NCBI GenBank assembly: GCA_044226485.1
Contig: JBGAGY010000010.1
Coordinates: 183,334-247,333, forward strand
Length of the DNA stretch: 64,000 nt
Direction: 5' to 3'
Source: UBA6663 sp044226485
GTDB lineage: Bacteria; Chloroflexota; Anaerolineae; Anaerolineales; UBA6663
Shown: positions 26,942-33,976 of the stretch, one piece after another
How positions within the stretch are numbered: position 1 is the stretch's first letter
Layout: every line of letters begins with the position of its first letter
The notes under the pieces: model-generated
What the model was told of the DNA's origin: nothing
Databases searched by the model: none
The model's input: the letters and a program-made list of their open reading frames with translations, nothing else
Position numbers and translations under genes: made by a program

Positions 26942-27904
26942 TTACGCCGACAGAGAAGCGATGAATGGCTTGAGCCGTTTGAGCGTCTCGGGATGACGCA
27001 CGACGACCAGGTCGGCGCCCGAGTGGATCAGCGAACTGGCGGTCAGGGTTTCCCAGTTGATCGCGCGCCGCTCCCACTCGCCCCAGGTGGCCGGCACGCC
27101 TTCGCCGACCTTTGACTCCTTGGTCTTCCAGGTCTCTTCGCCCGGGGTCACCACCATTGGCTGCTGGGTCATGCTGTCGCCGCCGAGCGCGGCCAGGCGC
27201 AGCCGCTCCATCACCGAGTAGCCGTACTCGATGCCGTAGCCGAGCGCGCCGGTGGTCGGGTCGATCACGATCCGGTCGAGCGACATGCCCATGTCGTGCA
27301 CCAGGATGACGAGCTGCTTCGACAGGTTGACGTCCATCGGCGTCTTCGTCGTCACTAGGTGATCGTTGCCCATCGCGGCAGCGACCAGGGTGCGATAGTT
27401 CTTGTCCTCGCAGCTGCCGAGGAGCAGGCGTTCGCCCTTGGCCTCATCGGCCACGGCCACCAACAACGCGTTGTCCATCTCGGCCTGGCCGGGTCCGATC
27501 ACGGCGAGCGGCAACCCGGTCGCCCCGAGCACCTTGCGCACGACGGCGCGTGCGTTCTCGGGCGTGTTGGGCTGGCCGTCAGCGGTGGTCAACGAGAGCG
27601 TCAGGTAGATCAAGTCGGCGCCGAGCGCTTCGGCGGCCTTGGCCCACTCGGCCGGATCGTCCAGCAGCGCGCCCCAGGCCTGGCGCAGCAACGGCGACCA
27701 GTCGTCCGGCCGTCGATCGCGGACCTCGAAGGCCAACGCCGTCGGGTGTGGCAGTGCGCCCTCGAAGTGCAAACCGGGCAGGGTCCGTTCACCGCCGAGG
27801 GTGAGCGTTCGCGATCGCGTGCCGCCGTCAGCGGCCGTGGCGCCGATCGTCAACTCACGGACCGAACCCGCCCATTTCTCTTTGACAATGTCTACTGTTG
27901 CCAT
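26942..27904 (-). CDS. acsD: Corrinoid/iron-sulfur protein small subunit
   Basis: This 320-residue TIM-barrel subunit forms the CoFeSP heterodimer with AcsC and helps hold the corrinoid. Recognisable stretches are MATVDIVKEKWAGSVRELTIGA at the start, PHPTALAFEVRDRRPDDWSPLL, LIYLTLSLTTADGQPNTPENA and RIVIDPTTGALGYGIEYGYSVMERLRLAALGGDSMTQQP. The ATG at 27904 has a GAGGTG Shine-Dalgarno. An upstream in-frame ATG at 27991 would translate part of a palindromic repeat, so I reject it. The size matches the family (about 320). Confidence 0.94.
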   Translation of the reverse strand: MATVDIVKEKWAGSVRELTIGATAADGGTRSRTLTLGGERTLPGLHFEGALPHPTALAFEVRDRRPDDWSPLLRQAWGALLDDPAEWAKAAEALGADLIYLTLSLTTADGQPNTPENARAVVRKVLGATGLPLAVIGPGQAEMDNALLVAVADEAKGERLLLGSCEDKNYRTLVAAAMGNDHLVTTKTPMDVNLSKQLVILVHDMGMSLDRIVIDPTTGALGYGIEYGYSVMERLRLAALGGDSMTQQPMVVTPGEETWKTKESKVGEGVPATWGEWERRAINWETLTASSLIHSGADLVVVRHPETLKRLKPFIASLSA

Positions 27905-27930
27905 GTCACCTCTCAATGCAATGGGATCTG

Positions 27931-28043
27931 GCCACGAATGACACGAATCTGGACGAATTGGCACGAATGATCGACAAAGCGAACCGCGCAATCAACCCAT
28001 TCTCCGTTCGTGCCAATTCGTCACAATTCGCGAAATTCGTGGC
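27931..28043. repeat. 36/37-nt-arm palindrome (CGAAT words) between the CBS gene and acsD
   Basis: The arm at 27931-27967 pairs with 28007-28043, 31 of 37 positions complementary, with a 39-nt loop. The right arm ends at the CBS-gene stop codon and the left arm lies 27 bp before acsD. It has the same family pattern (CCACGAAT at one end, GGCACGAA at the other) as the elements at 23416 and 29280. There is no T-tract. Confidence 0.9.
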
Positions 28044-28429
28044 TAAATCCCTCCGAGTTCGAGGCGCTCCAGCGTGCTGAGCGCCAGCACGGCCGACGGG
28101 CGAGGCTCGCCCGGCCAGCTGTGCATCAGAAACACGTGCGTCACGCCGCGATCGCGCATCATCTGCTGCGCGGCCAATGCCGGGATGTCCGGCGGCACTT
28201 CCGGGATGTCTTCGTCCATCACCGAGTCGATGGTGGTCATAGGCTCGGCCTGAGCCAGCCGTTCGCGGCTCACCCAACCGGCGGCCATCCCATCCTCGTC
28301 GAGCACCACAGCGGCCTCCGGCTGACCGGGCAAACCGGCGAGCCTGGCGTTCGCGACGTCGCAGCGTTCATCGGTGGCGCAGATCGGCACCCCGATGGTC
28401 ATCACGTCGCGCACCAGGAGGACGCTCAT
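28043..28429 (-). CDS. CBS-domain pair protein in the acs cluster
   Basis: The gene encodes 128 residues with two CBS motifs: RDVMTIGVPICATDERCDVANARLA...AAVVLDEDGMAAGWVSRERL and DSVMDEDIPEVPPDIPALAAQQMMRDRGVTHVFLM. CBS pairs bind adenosine nucleotides or SAM and act as energy sensors. The ATG overlaps the cooC-like stop codon (ATGA), so the two are translationally coupled. A role in tuning ACS/CoFeSP activation to ATP or SAM is inference. Confidence 0.82.
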   Translation of the reverse strand: MSVLLVRDVMTIGVPICATDERCDVANARLAGLPGQPEAAVVLDEDGMAAGWVSRERLAQAEPMTTIDSVMDEDIPEVPPDIPALAAQQMMRDRGVTHVFLMHSWPGEPRPSAVLALSTLERLELGGI

Positions 28430-29235
28430 CGCGGCCCGTTCGATCGCTGCCCGAGCACACGATCGAGGAGATCCTTCAGGGCCACGACCGCCGGCGCATC
28501 CGTCGGGGCCTCCCAGACCGGCCGGCCGGCCAACTCAAGTTCGGCGAGCGCGGCGTCGGCGGGGACCACGCCGGCCAACGGCACATCGAGCGTTGCGATC
28601 CTGTCGGTCAGCGCGGTCGGCAGCGTGGCCGGCGCGCGGTTGATGATCAGGTGCGCGTGCTCGATGGCGATGTCGATTTCATGCCGGAAGCTGGCGACGC
28701 GTTCGGCCGTCACGAGGCCGCGCGGGCCGGCGTCGCTGACGATGAGCAAGTGCTGGACGCCGCGGGTGGTGCGGCGGCTGAGGTGCTCGAGCCCGGCCTC
28801 GTTGTCGATGACGACGAAGGCGTAGTTGCGGGCGATGGCGTCGAGCACTTCGCGCAGGTTGTGGTTGACGGCGCAGTAGCAACCAGGGCCTTCGCCGCGC
28901 CCCATCGCCACAAGATCGACGTCCTGGCCTTCGACCAGGGCGTTGCGGATGCCGAGGTCGAGGTAGTCGTGCTTGGTCTGCCCGCCGGGCAGGGTGCCCA
29001 TGGCGGCGCCGCCCTGTGTCAGGGTCTGCTTGACCTGCTCGAGCATGTCCTCGCGCAGCTCGGAGACTGTGGCGTCGAGCTCGAGGCCGAGCAATAGGTT
29101 GAGGTTGCTGCTCGGGTCGGCGTCGACAGCCAGCACCGGGCCGGCCTTGAGCCCGGCCAGGTAGCGGATGGTCAGGGCCGAGAGCGTCGTCTTGCCGACG
29201 CCGCCTTTACCCGCGAACGCAATCGTAGTCGTCAT
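28426..29235 (-). CDS. cooC: CooC/AcsF-like nickel-insertion ATPase
   Basis: This 269-residue MinD/SIMIBI-class P-loop ATPase is used to mature the nickel sites of CODH or ACS. The deviant Walker A is GKGGVGKTT at 9-17. DADPSSNLN follows, and a Cys-x-Cys pair (Cys119 and Cys121 in GPGCYCAVNHNLREVL) lies at the position of the metal-binding CXC of CooC dimers. VVIDNEAGLEHLSRRTTRGV is also typical. It sits between acsB and the CBS gene, so ACS is its likely client (AcsF role). Which of the CooC paralogue classes it belongs to needs a tree. Confidence 0.92.
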   Translation of the reverse strand: MTTTIAFAGKGGVGKTTLSALTIRYLAGLKAGPVLAVDADPSSNLNLLLGLELDATVSELREDMLEQVKQTLTQGGAAMGTLPGGQTKHDYLDLGIRNALVEGQDVDLVAMGRGEGPGCYCAVNHNLREVLDAIARNYAFVVIDNEAGLEHLSRRTTRGVQHLLIVSDAGPRGLVTAERVASFRHEIDIAIEHAHLIINRAPATLPTALTDRIATLDVPLAGVVPADAALAELELAGRPVWEAPTDAPAVVALKDLLDRVLGQRSNGPR

Positions 29236-29279
29236 GGTTGGCTCACACAGTTCCTCAACTCAGCGTGTCAGCATCTTCA

Positions 29280-29376
29280 CCACGAATTTCGCGAATTGAG
29301 GCGAATGCGCACGAATGGTAGTCACGGAAGGATCCGCTCCTTCGTGCCCATTCGTTCGAATTCGCGAAATTCGTGG
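29280..29376. repeat. 36-nt-arm palindrome (CGAAT words) between acsB and cooC
   Basis: The arm at 29280-29315 pairs with 29341-29376, 31 of 36 positions complementary, with a 25-nt loop. The first 18 bases of the arm (CCACGAATTTCGCGAATT) are perfectly paired. CGAAT recurs every 9-10 nt along the arm. It fills the gap between the acsB stop and the cooC start. Confidence 0.9.
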
Positions 29377-29408
29377 CAAGAATCTCCGTCTGTAAGGACC
29401 CGGCTCCG

Positions 29409-31634
29409 TTACATCAACGGGTCCATGGCCAGGGCCGGGTGGCTCTGTTCGGTCAGGAACGCCACAAGCCCGTCCACATCGGTCGCGATCCGCTCGTCGC
29501 AGACCTTGTCCATCAGGTGCGGGTCGCCCTCGCGAGTGGCGACGGCCTTGAGTTGATCGGCCATCTGCTCCTTGAGGATCGATGACATCCACACGATGCG
29601 CTTGAAGCCGCCGTCAGCCGAGATGAACTTCGGGCTCAGGATGTAGAACTTGCCGTGGCCCATGATGCCCGGCGTCTGCTGACCGCCGCCGGCCATGCCC
29701 GCCAACGTTGAGAACGTCATGCCGGTGGGCGTCACGCTCGTGTCTTCGCGGCTGACGATCATCACGCCGTTGGCCTCGGGGATCACCATCGCGATGCACT
29801 CGAAGCAGCCACAGGCCGTCATCGGGTTCTCCATGATGGAGTAGATGGCGACTTCCTTGACCTGCTGATGCGAAGCGCTGTCGATGAAGGTGTTGGTCCC
29901 GGTCCAGTAGCCCTTGGACTCGTCCAGCGTCGTGCTCTTCTGGATCGGCTGGTTGGGGCCGGTCGGGTTGATCTGGAACGAGGCCTTGCAGTCGAGCCAG
30001 TTGTAGGCGCCGCACAGGCCGAGGCGCTCGGGCGTGACCACGCAGACGTGGTTGGGTGCGAACGACTGGCACAGCGTGCAGGAGTAGAACTCGTCGACGC
30101 TCTCGTCCACCAGGTTGCCGAGGCGCACGTTGCGCTCGTCGTAGGCGGAGCGGGCGGTGGTCAGCCAGGTGTCGACGGCGGCCGGGTCGGTGAAGATCGT
30201 CACCTGGACCTTGTCGACGATCGCGCCGAAGTCGGAGTGGAAGCGGGCATGCAGGACGTCGCCGAAGTGGCGCAGGTCGAAGCCCTTGTCAGCCGCGACT
30301 TTGCTGACGCGCAGCCAGGTGATGTCGCGCTGGCCGATGTGCTGGACGCCGGAGGCGCCGTTGATGAAGTGGTGGATCTGGCGCTCGAGCACCGGCTCGA
30401 AGTCCTTCTGCATCGTGCGACCCGCAACCTCGACCAGGATGCCCATGTCCACGGCGCCGCCGACCGGCACGTTGCTCAGGTCGGGCCCGACGACGGTGAC
30501 CTGGCCATCTTGAACGGCGTCGAAGTCACGCATGCGCAGATATTCGAAGCAGCGCGCCTTCTTGCCGCCGAACTCGACGCGCATGTCGGCCTTGCGCACG
30601 ACCTCGCCCTCGAACGCCGATCCGTACGACACGGGCACCGGCACGTCGGTGATGCGGATCTTGATATCGCGCACCTCGACGCACTTCTGCACGAGCTTCT
30701 CGGCGCGCTCCATGTCGTCCTTGCCCGCGATCTCGTCGAAGGGCATGCCGACCAGCGCCTCGTACTTGGTCACCGGCGAGGCCAGGATCTCGGGCACTGG
30801 CGTGTCGGAGATGATCGGGAAGCCGAAGTTGAGGGCGCCGGCTGCGGCCGACACCTTCAGTTCGTCCACGCCGCCCAGCGCCAACACGAAGGCCGGCACG
30901 CGGGCGCGGTTGTATTCCAGGATCTGTTGCTTCTGGCCGCCCTTCATGCCGCCGAAGGTCATGGCGGCGCGGGCCGCGAAGCCCAGGGCGTAGATGGCGC
31001 TGACGGTATCGGTGCCGAACGGCACGGTGTACGTGTCGTAGCCTAGCTCGACGCCTTCTTCAAGGAGCTGGTGAATGATGCTGCGGCCATTCACGTTGCC
31101 GCACAGCAGGCAGAGGATGTTGCGGCGCTGGAACTCGCGCACGATCTTGACGGCCACCTCGTTGGACTTGGCGCAGCCGATGATGGCCGCCGCCCCGGCC
31201 ATGCGGCCGTCCACCAGCTGGATGCCCCAGGCGCGCAGTTGCACGTCCGAGATCGGCCCGATGACCTTATAGCCCGCCTCGTGGCCTTTGACCCCGGTCA
31301 CGACCTCAGGCTGGTCGTTCTTCAAGAAACGGATGGCCTGGATCGCCTCGGCGGCATACAGAGTGGCCATTCCGGCGTCCAACGCCTCTCCCAGGCCCGG
31401 CTCACCAGTGGGAAGAAGCTGCTTGGCCGCGGCCAACACAGTCCCCAGGTCTTCCAGTTTTTCCACGGCCTGACCCGACATGCCCAGGATGAGGGGCAGG
31501 CGGTAGGCCGTGTCCGGGAAGCCAACGGGTGTGTCCGGCCCGTGCTCGGCCAATGTTTGGGTGTACAGGCCATCCAGAGCACCCACGGCCGCCTTTGCGC
31601 CGGCGACGGCTAGATTCACGACGATCTGGCTCAT
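29409..31634 (-). CDS. acsB: Acetyl-CoA synthase (CODH/ACS alpha subunit)
   Basis: The gene encodes 741 residues. The enzyme joins a methyl group from CoFeSP, CO and CoA into acetyl-CoA. A-cluster ligands are all present: Cys519, Cys522, Cys531 and Cys541 for the [4Fe-4S] centre, and Cys608 and Cys610 (in TACGCFEC) for the nickel sites. Each is offset by exactly 13 from Moorella numbering (506, 509, 518, 528, 595, 597). The N-terminal domain that docks CODH in bacterial enzymes is also present (residues ~1-310), unlike archaeal CdhC. The ATG at 31634 has a GGAGGAC Shine-Dalgarno; a further upstream ATG at 31667 does not. No CODH (acsA) gene lies anywhere in the window. Confidence 0.96.
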   Translation of the reverse strand: MSQIVVNLAVAGAKAAVGALDGLYTQTLAEHGPDTPVGFPDTAYRLPLILGMSGQAVEKLEDLGTVLAAAKQLLPTGEPGLGEALDAGMATLYAAEAIQAIRFLKNDQPEVVTGVKGHEAGYKVIGPISDVQLRAWGIQLVDGRMAGAAAIIGCAKSNEVAVKIVREFQRRNILCLLCGNVNGRSIIHQLLEEGVELGYDTYTVPFGTDTVSAIYALGFAARAAMTFGGMKGGQKQQILEYNRARVPAFVLALGGVDELKVSAAAGALNFGFPIISDTPVPEILASPVTKYEALVGMPFDEIAGKDDMERAEKLVQKCVEVRDIKIRITDVPVPVSYGSAFEGEVVRKADMRVEFGGKKARCFEYLRMRDFDAVQDGQVTVVGPDLSNVPVGGAVDMGILVEVAGRTMQKDFEPVLERQIHHFINGASGVQHIGQRDITWLRVSKVAADKGFDLRHFGDVLHARFHSDFGAIVDKVQVTIFTDPAAVDTWLTTARSAYDERNVRLGNLVDESVDEFYSCTLCQSFAPNHVCVVTPERLGLCGAYNWLDCKASFQINPTGPNQPIQKSTTLDESKGYWTGTNTFIDSASHQQVKEVAIYSIMENPMTACGCFECIAMVIPEANGVMIVSREDTSVTPTGMTFSTLAGMAGGGQQTPGIMGHGKFYILSPKFISADGGFKRIVWMSSILKEQMADQLKAVATREGDPHLMDKVCDERIATDVDGLVAFLTEQSHPALAMDPLM

Positions 31635-31770
31635 GTGTCCTCCAACCTGAGATGAAAGCGGGTGCACGTCGCATCCGCCTGAGTTCGCCTGAGGCCCGCG
31701 CCATGTTCGGACAGCCCGCGCGTTGGGGATTCACGTGCAACTGTCCGGGGGAAAGGTGGGGCTGAGGATC

Positions 31771-31776
31771 AGGATA
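31771..31776 (-). promoter_or_regulatory. Candidate -10 box of the acsB promoter
   Basis: The minus strand reads TATCCT, starting 31 bp after the centre of the CRP/FNR-like site. That spacing is close to a class II activator arrangement (site centred near -42). It would give a leader of about 130 nt before acsB. No clear -35 hexamer is present, as expected for activator-dependent promoters. Confidence 0.3.
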
Positions 31777-31799
31777 GGAGCAGGGTGGCCTGTCCGGAT

Positions 31800-31815
31800 A
31801 GTGAAAACAATCACA
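31800..31815. promoter_or_regulatory. CRP/FNR-family-like binding site upstream of acsB
   Basis: The sequence AGTGA-AAACAA-TCACA matches the CRP consensus TGTGA-N6-TCACA at 9 of 10 specified positions. It lies in the 311-bp gap between acsB and the DUF166-like gene, about 170 bp before the acsB start. The CRP family includes the CO sensor CooA and the redox sensor FNR, so control by CO or redox state is plausible but unproven. Apart from this site the gap shows no gene. Confidence 0.45.
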
Positions 31816-31945
31816 AACGAACCATGAGTTCCATATGGAACTTGAACGCCCAGCGGCGGCTCCCTGGCACTTCCTGGCTGTTTGCCTGGGTAGCCCGGGC
31901 TGGGTTCGCCCGCCGGTGACTGGCCGGGAGGAACGGTCCGCCGAT

Positions 31946-32746
31946 TCAGGAACCCGCCGACTCGTCGACCCGGCCGCTCGGGCGCAGCATCGCCACATCG
32001 ACGTGCTCCCGAATCTCGGCCTTCACGGCCTGGCGGAGGATGTGCCCGGAGACGTGCATGAGGGTGTCGCGGTAGTCGTCGTCCTGATTCATGCTCGCCA
32101 GGCACGGGTAGTGATGGTGCAGCAGGCCGGCGCGCAGTTCGGCGTCAGCTGCCGGACAGTCGATCAGCCCGGCGGCGACGTGGCGCGCGCAGCCGCAGGC
32201 CGAGTCGCGCACGACGTCGGCGCCACGGATGACGCGGTCGACGTCGACGGTCAGCTTCAAGCGCGGCGCCCCAAAGACCGTGGCAAACGCGCTGATCAGG
32301 GGATTGTCATACCGCTCGCGGAGGGGACCGCCGTTGACGGTCGTCTCGGTCAGCGAGCAAAACGGCTTGGGGAAGACGACGGCGACGCCCTGGTCGTTGA
32401 GCCAGCCGCGCACCTGTCGCACCAGGCCCGCCGGCAGCGACTCGTTGCGGTCGATCGGCGCGATCACGGCGCGAGCGCCGCACAGGCGCGCCACGTCTGG
32501 GATCAGCGTGGCGGCGCCGGGCGTTTCACCGAGCGCGAGCAGCAGATCGACCTGCGGGAGGTGAGCGGGCAGGAAGTCTTCGGGGTCGTCGACCACCATG
32601 GGGATGACGCGGGGCAGCCCATGGACGGCGACGGACCAGTGGAGCGGGCTCAACCGGCGAACCGTGTCGGCGATCCGCTCGCCCCACAACGCCTGGGTGA
32701 TCGCCAGAATTCGCAATTCAGGTATTGAGGATTTGGAGGTTGTCAT
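31946..32746 (-). CDS. DUF166-like protein at the head of the acs cluster
   Basis: The gene encodes 266 residues. The motifs FPKPFCSLTE, ISAFATVFGAPRLKL, a Cys-rich SACGCARHVAAGLIDCP and HHHYPCLASM match my memory of DUF166, a family annotated as thymidylate-synthase-related and found in methanogens and other C1-metabolising anaerobes. The conserved cysteines suggest a metal or iron-sulfur site. It is co-directional with the acs genes but 311 bp upstream, with a probable promoter between, so it may be a separate transcript. I start at the ATG at 32746; a 13-residue longer in-frame alternative starts at 32785. Function is unknown. Confidence 0.6.
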   Translation of the reverse strand: MTTSKSSIPELRILAITQALWGERIADTVRRLSPLHWSVAVHGLPRVIPMVVDDPEDFLPAHLPQVDLLLALGETPGAATLIPDVARLCGARAVIAPIDRNESLPAGLVRQVRGWLNDQGVAVVFPKPFCSLTETTVNGGPLRERYDNPLISAFATVFGAPRLKLTVDVDRVIRGADVVRDSACGCARHVAAGLIDCPAADAELRAGLLHHHYPCLASMNQDDDYRDTLMHVSGHILRQAVKAEIREHVDVAMLRPSGRVDESAGS

Positions 32747-33073
32747 CGCATCCAGCTCGGCCCACACGCGGCAGTTAAGGCACACCGGGCAACAGGAGTG
32801 GGTTCAGAGTAGAGGCTTCACGGGAAAGGCGGCCAGTACGAGGGGTCACGCTTGTGTGATGACAGTGCTCCGCAGGTGTCGATGCCCGCCTACTTTGTCA
32901 TGCCAGCGCAAGCCGACGACGGGCGCCTTGGGGCGAACGCGCGAACCGAACTCTAACGCCTTGCCCGTGGAATTCCTGATGTCAACATTTCACGTTTGAT
33001 TTACATATTTGAGGTTGCCGCAACGGTAAAGTGAAGGGGGGCCGGCATAGGATGGCCGGGCCTTTGTGGTGCC

Positions 33074-33826
33074 ATGATGGCTGAGACGCCCGTCTACTGT
33101 CAGAAACTGAACAAGCACTATCGCATGGGCGATGGCGACGTGCAGGTATTGCGAGACGTCGACTTCGCCGTCGCGCGTGGCGCCTTCGTCGCGATCATGG
33201 GCCCGTCAGGCTCAGGCAAGTCGACGCTTATGCACCTCCTTGGCGGCCTCGACCGGCCCACCTCGGGTGAGGTGGTGCTCGCCGGCGAGCGGCTCTCGCG
33301 ACTCAACGACGACGCTCTGACGATCCTGCGCCGCCGCAAGGTCGGCTTCATCTTCCAGTCGTTCAACCTGATCCCAACCCTCAGCGCCGAAGAGAACGTG
33401 GCGTTGCCGCTCCTGGCCGATGGTCGGCGCCTGCAGGCCGCTGAACAGCAGCGCCTCCGCGATCTGCTCGAGCTCGTTCGTCTCGGCGATCGGCGCAGCC
33501 ACCGGCCCGATCAGCTTTCGGGCGGACAGCAGCAGCGGGTGGCCATCGCCCGCGCTCTTGCGACCGACCCCGAAATTGTCCTGGCCGACGAGCCGACCGG
33601 CAACCTCGACTCGCGCTCGGGCACGATTGTGCTTGAGACCCTGCGCAAGATCTGCGACGGCCTTGGCGCCACGATCGTGATGGTGACGCACGATCCGCGC
33701 GCCGCGTCGTTTGCCGATCGCGTCGTCTACCTTAAAGATGGCCAGATCGAGATCCAGATCGACAACCTCCGCGACGGCCATGACGTCGTCCGCGTCGCCC
33801 AGCAGATGGCGGCATTGGAGGGATGA
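33074..33826 (+). CDS. ABC transporter ATP-binding protein, LolD/MacB type
   Basis: The gene encodes 250 residues with Walker A GPSGSGKST near 43-51, FIFQSFNLIPTLSAEENV, signature LSGGQQQR, Walker B IVLADEPTGNLD and H-loop MVTHDPRAA. It is paralogous to the ATPase at 1043. It begins a three-gene exporter unit with the permease at 33977 and the membrane-fusion protein at 36689. The 327-bp gap upstream (32747-33073) holds no gene I can support; it is locally AT-rich around 32980-33015, which may mark its promoter. Confidence 0.9.
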   Translation: MMAETPVYCQKLNKHYRMGDGDVQVLRDVDFAVARGAFVAIMGPSGSGKSTLMHLLGGLDRPTSGEVVLAGERLSRLNDDALTILRRRKVGFIFQSFNLIPTLSAEENVALPLLADGRRLQAAEQQRLRDLLELVRLGDRRSHRPDQLSGGQQQRVAIARALATDPEIVLADEPTGNLDSRSGTIVLETLRKICDGLGATIVMVTHDPRAASFADRVVYLKDGQIEIQIDNLRDGHDVVRVAQQMAALEG

Positions 33827-33829
33827 GGC

Positions 33830-33913
33830 GAAGGGCGAAGGGCGAAGGGCGAAGGGCGAAGGGCGAAGAGCGAAGGGCGAAGGGCGAAGGGCGAAGAGCG
33901 AAGAGCGAAGAAA
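33830..33913. repeat. 12-copy 7-bp tandem repeat (GAAGGGC)n
   Basis: Twelve consecutive 7-mers begin at the stop codon of the ATPase gene: nine or so GAAGGGC and three GAAGAGC (units 6, 10 and 11), with the last unit degenerate (GAAGAAA). It separates the ATPase from its permease. Because 7 is not a multiple of 3 it is not coding. Copy-number change here would alter the spacing between two subunit genes. Confidence 0.92.
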
Positions 33914-33976
33914 AGGGATTTGAGGAAGCTTCATCGGCACTGACATCTGACACCTTGCATCCACCTCCGACCGTCC

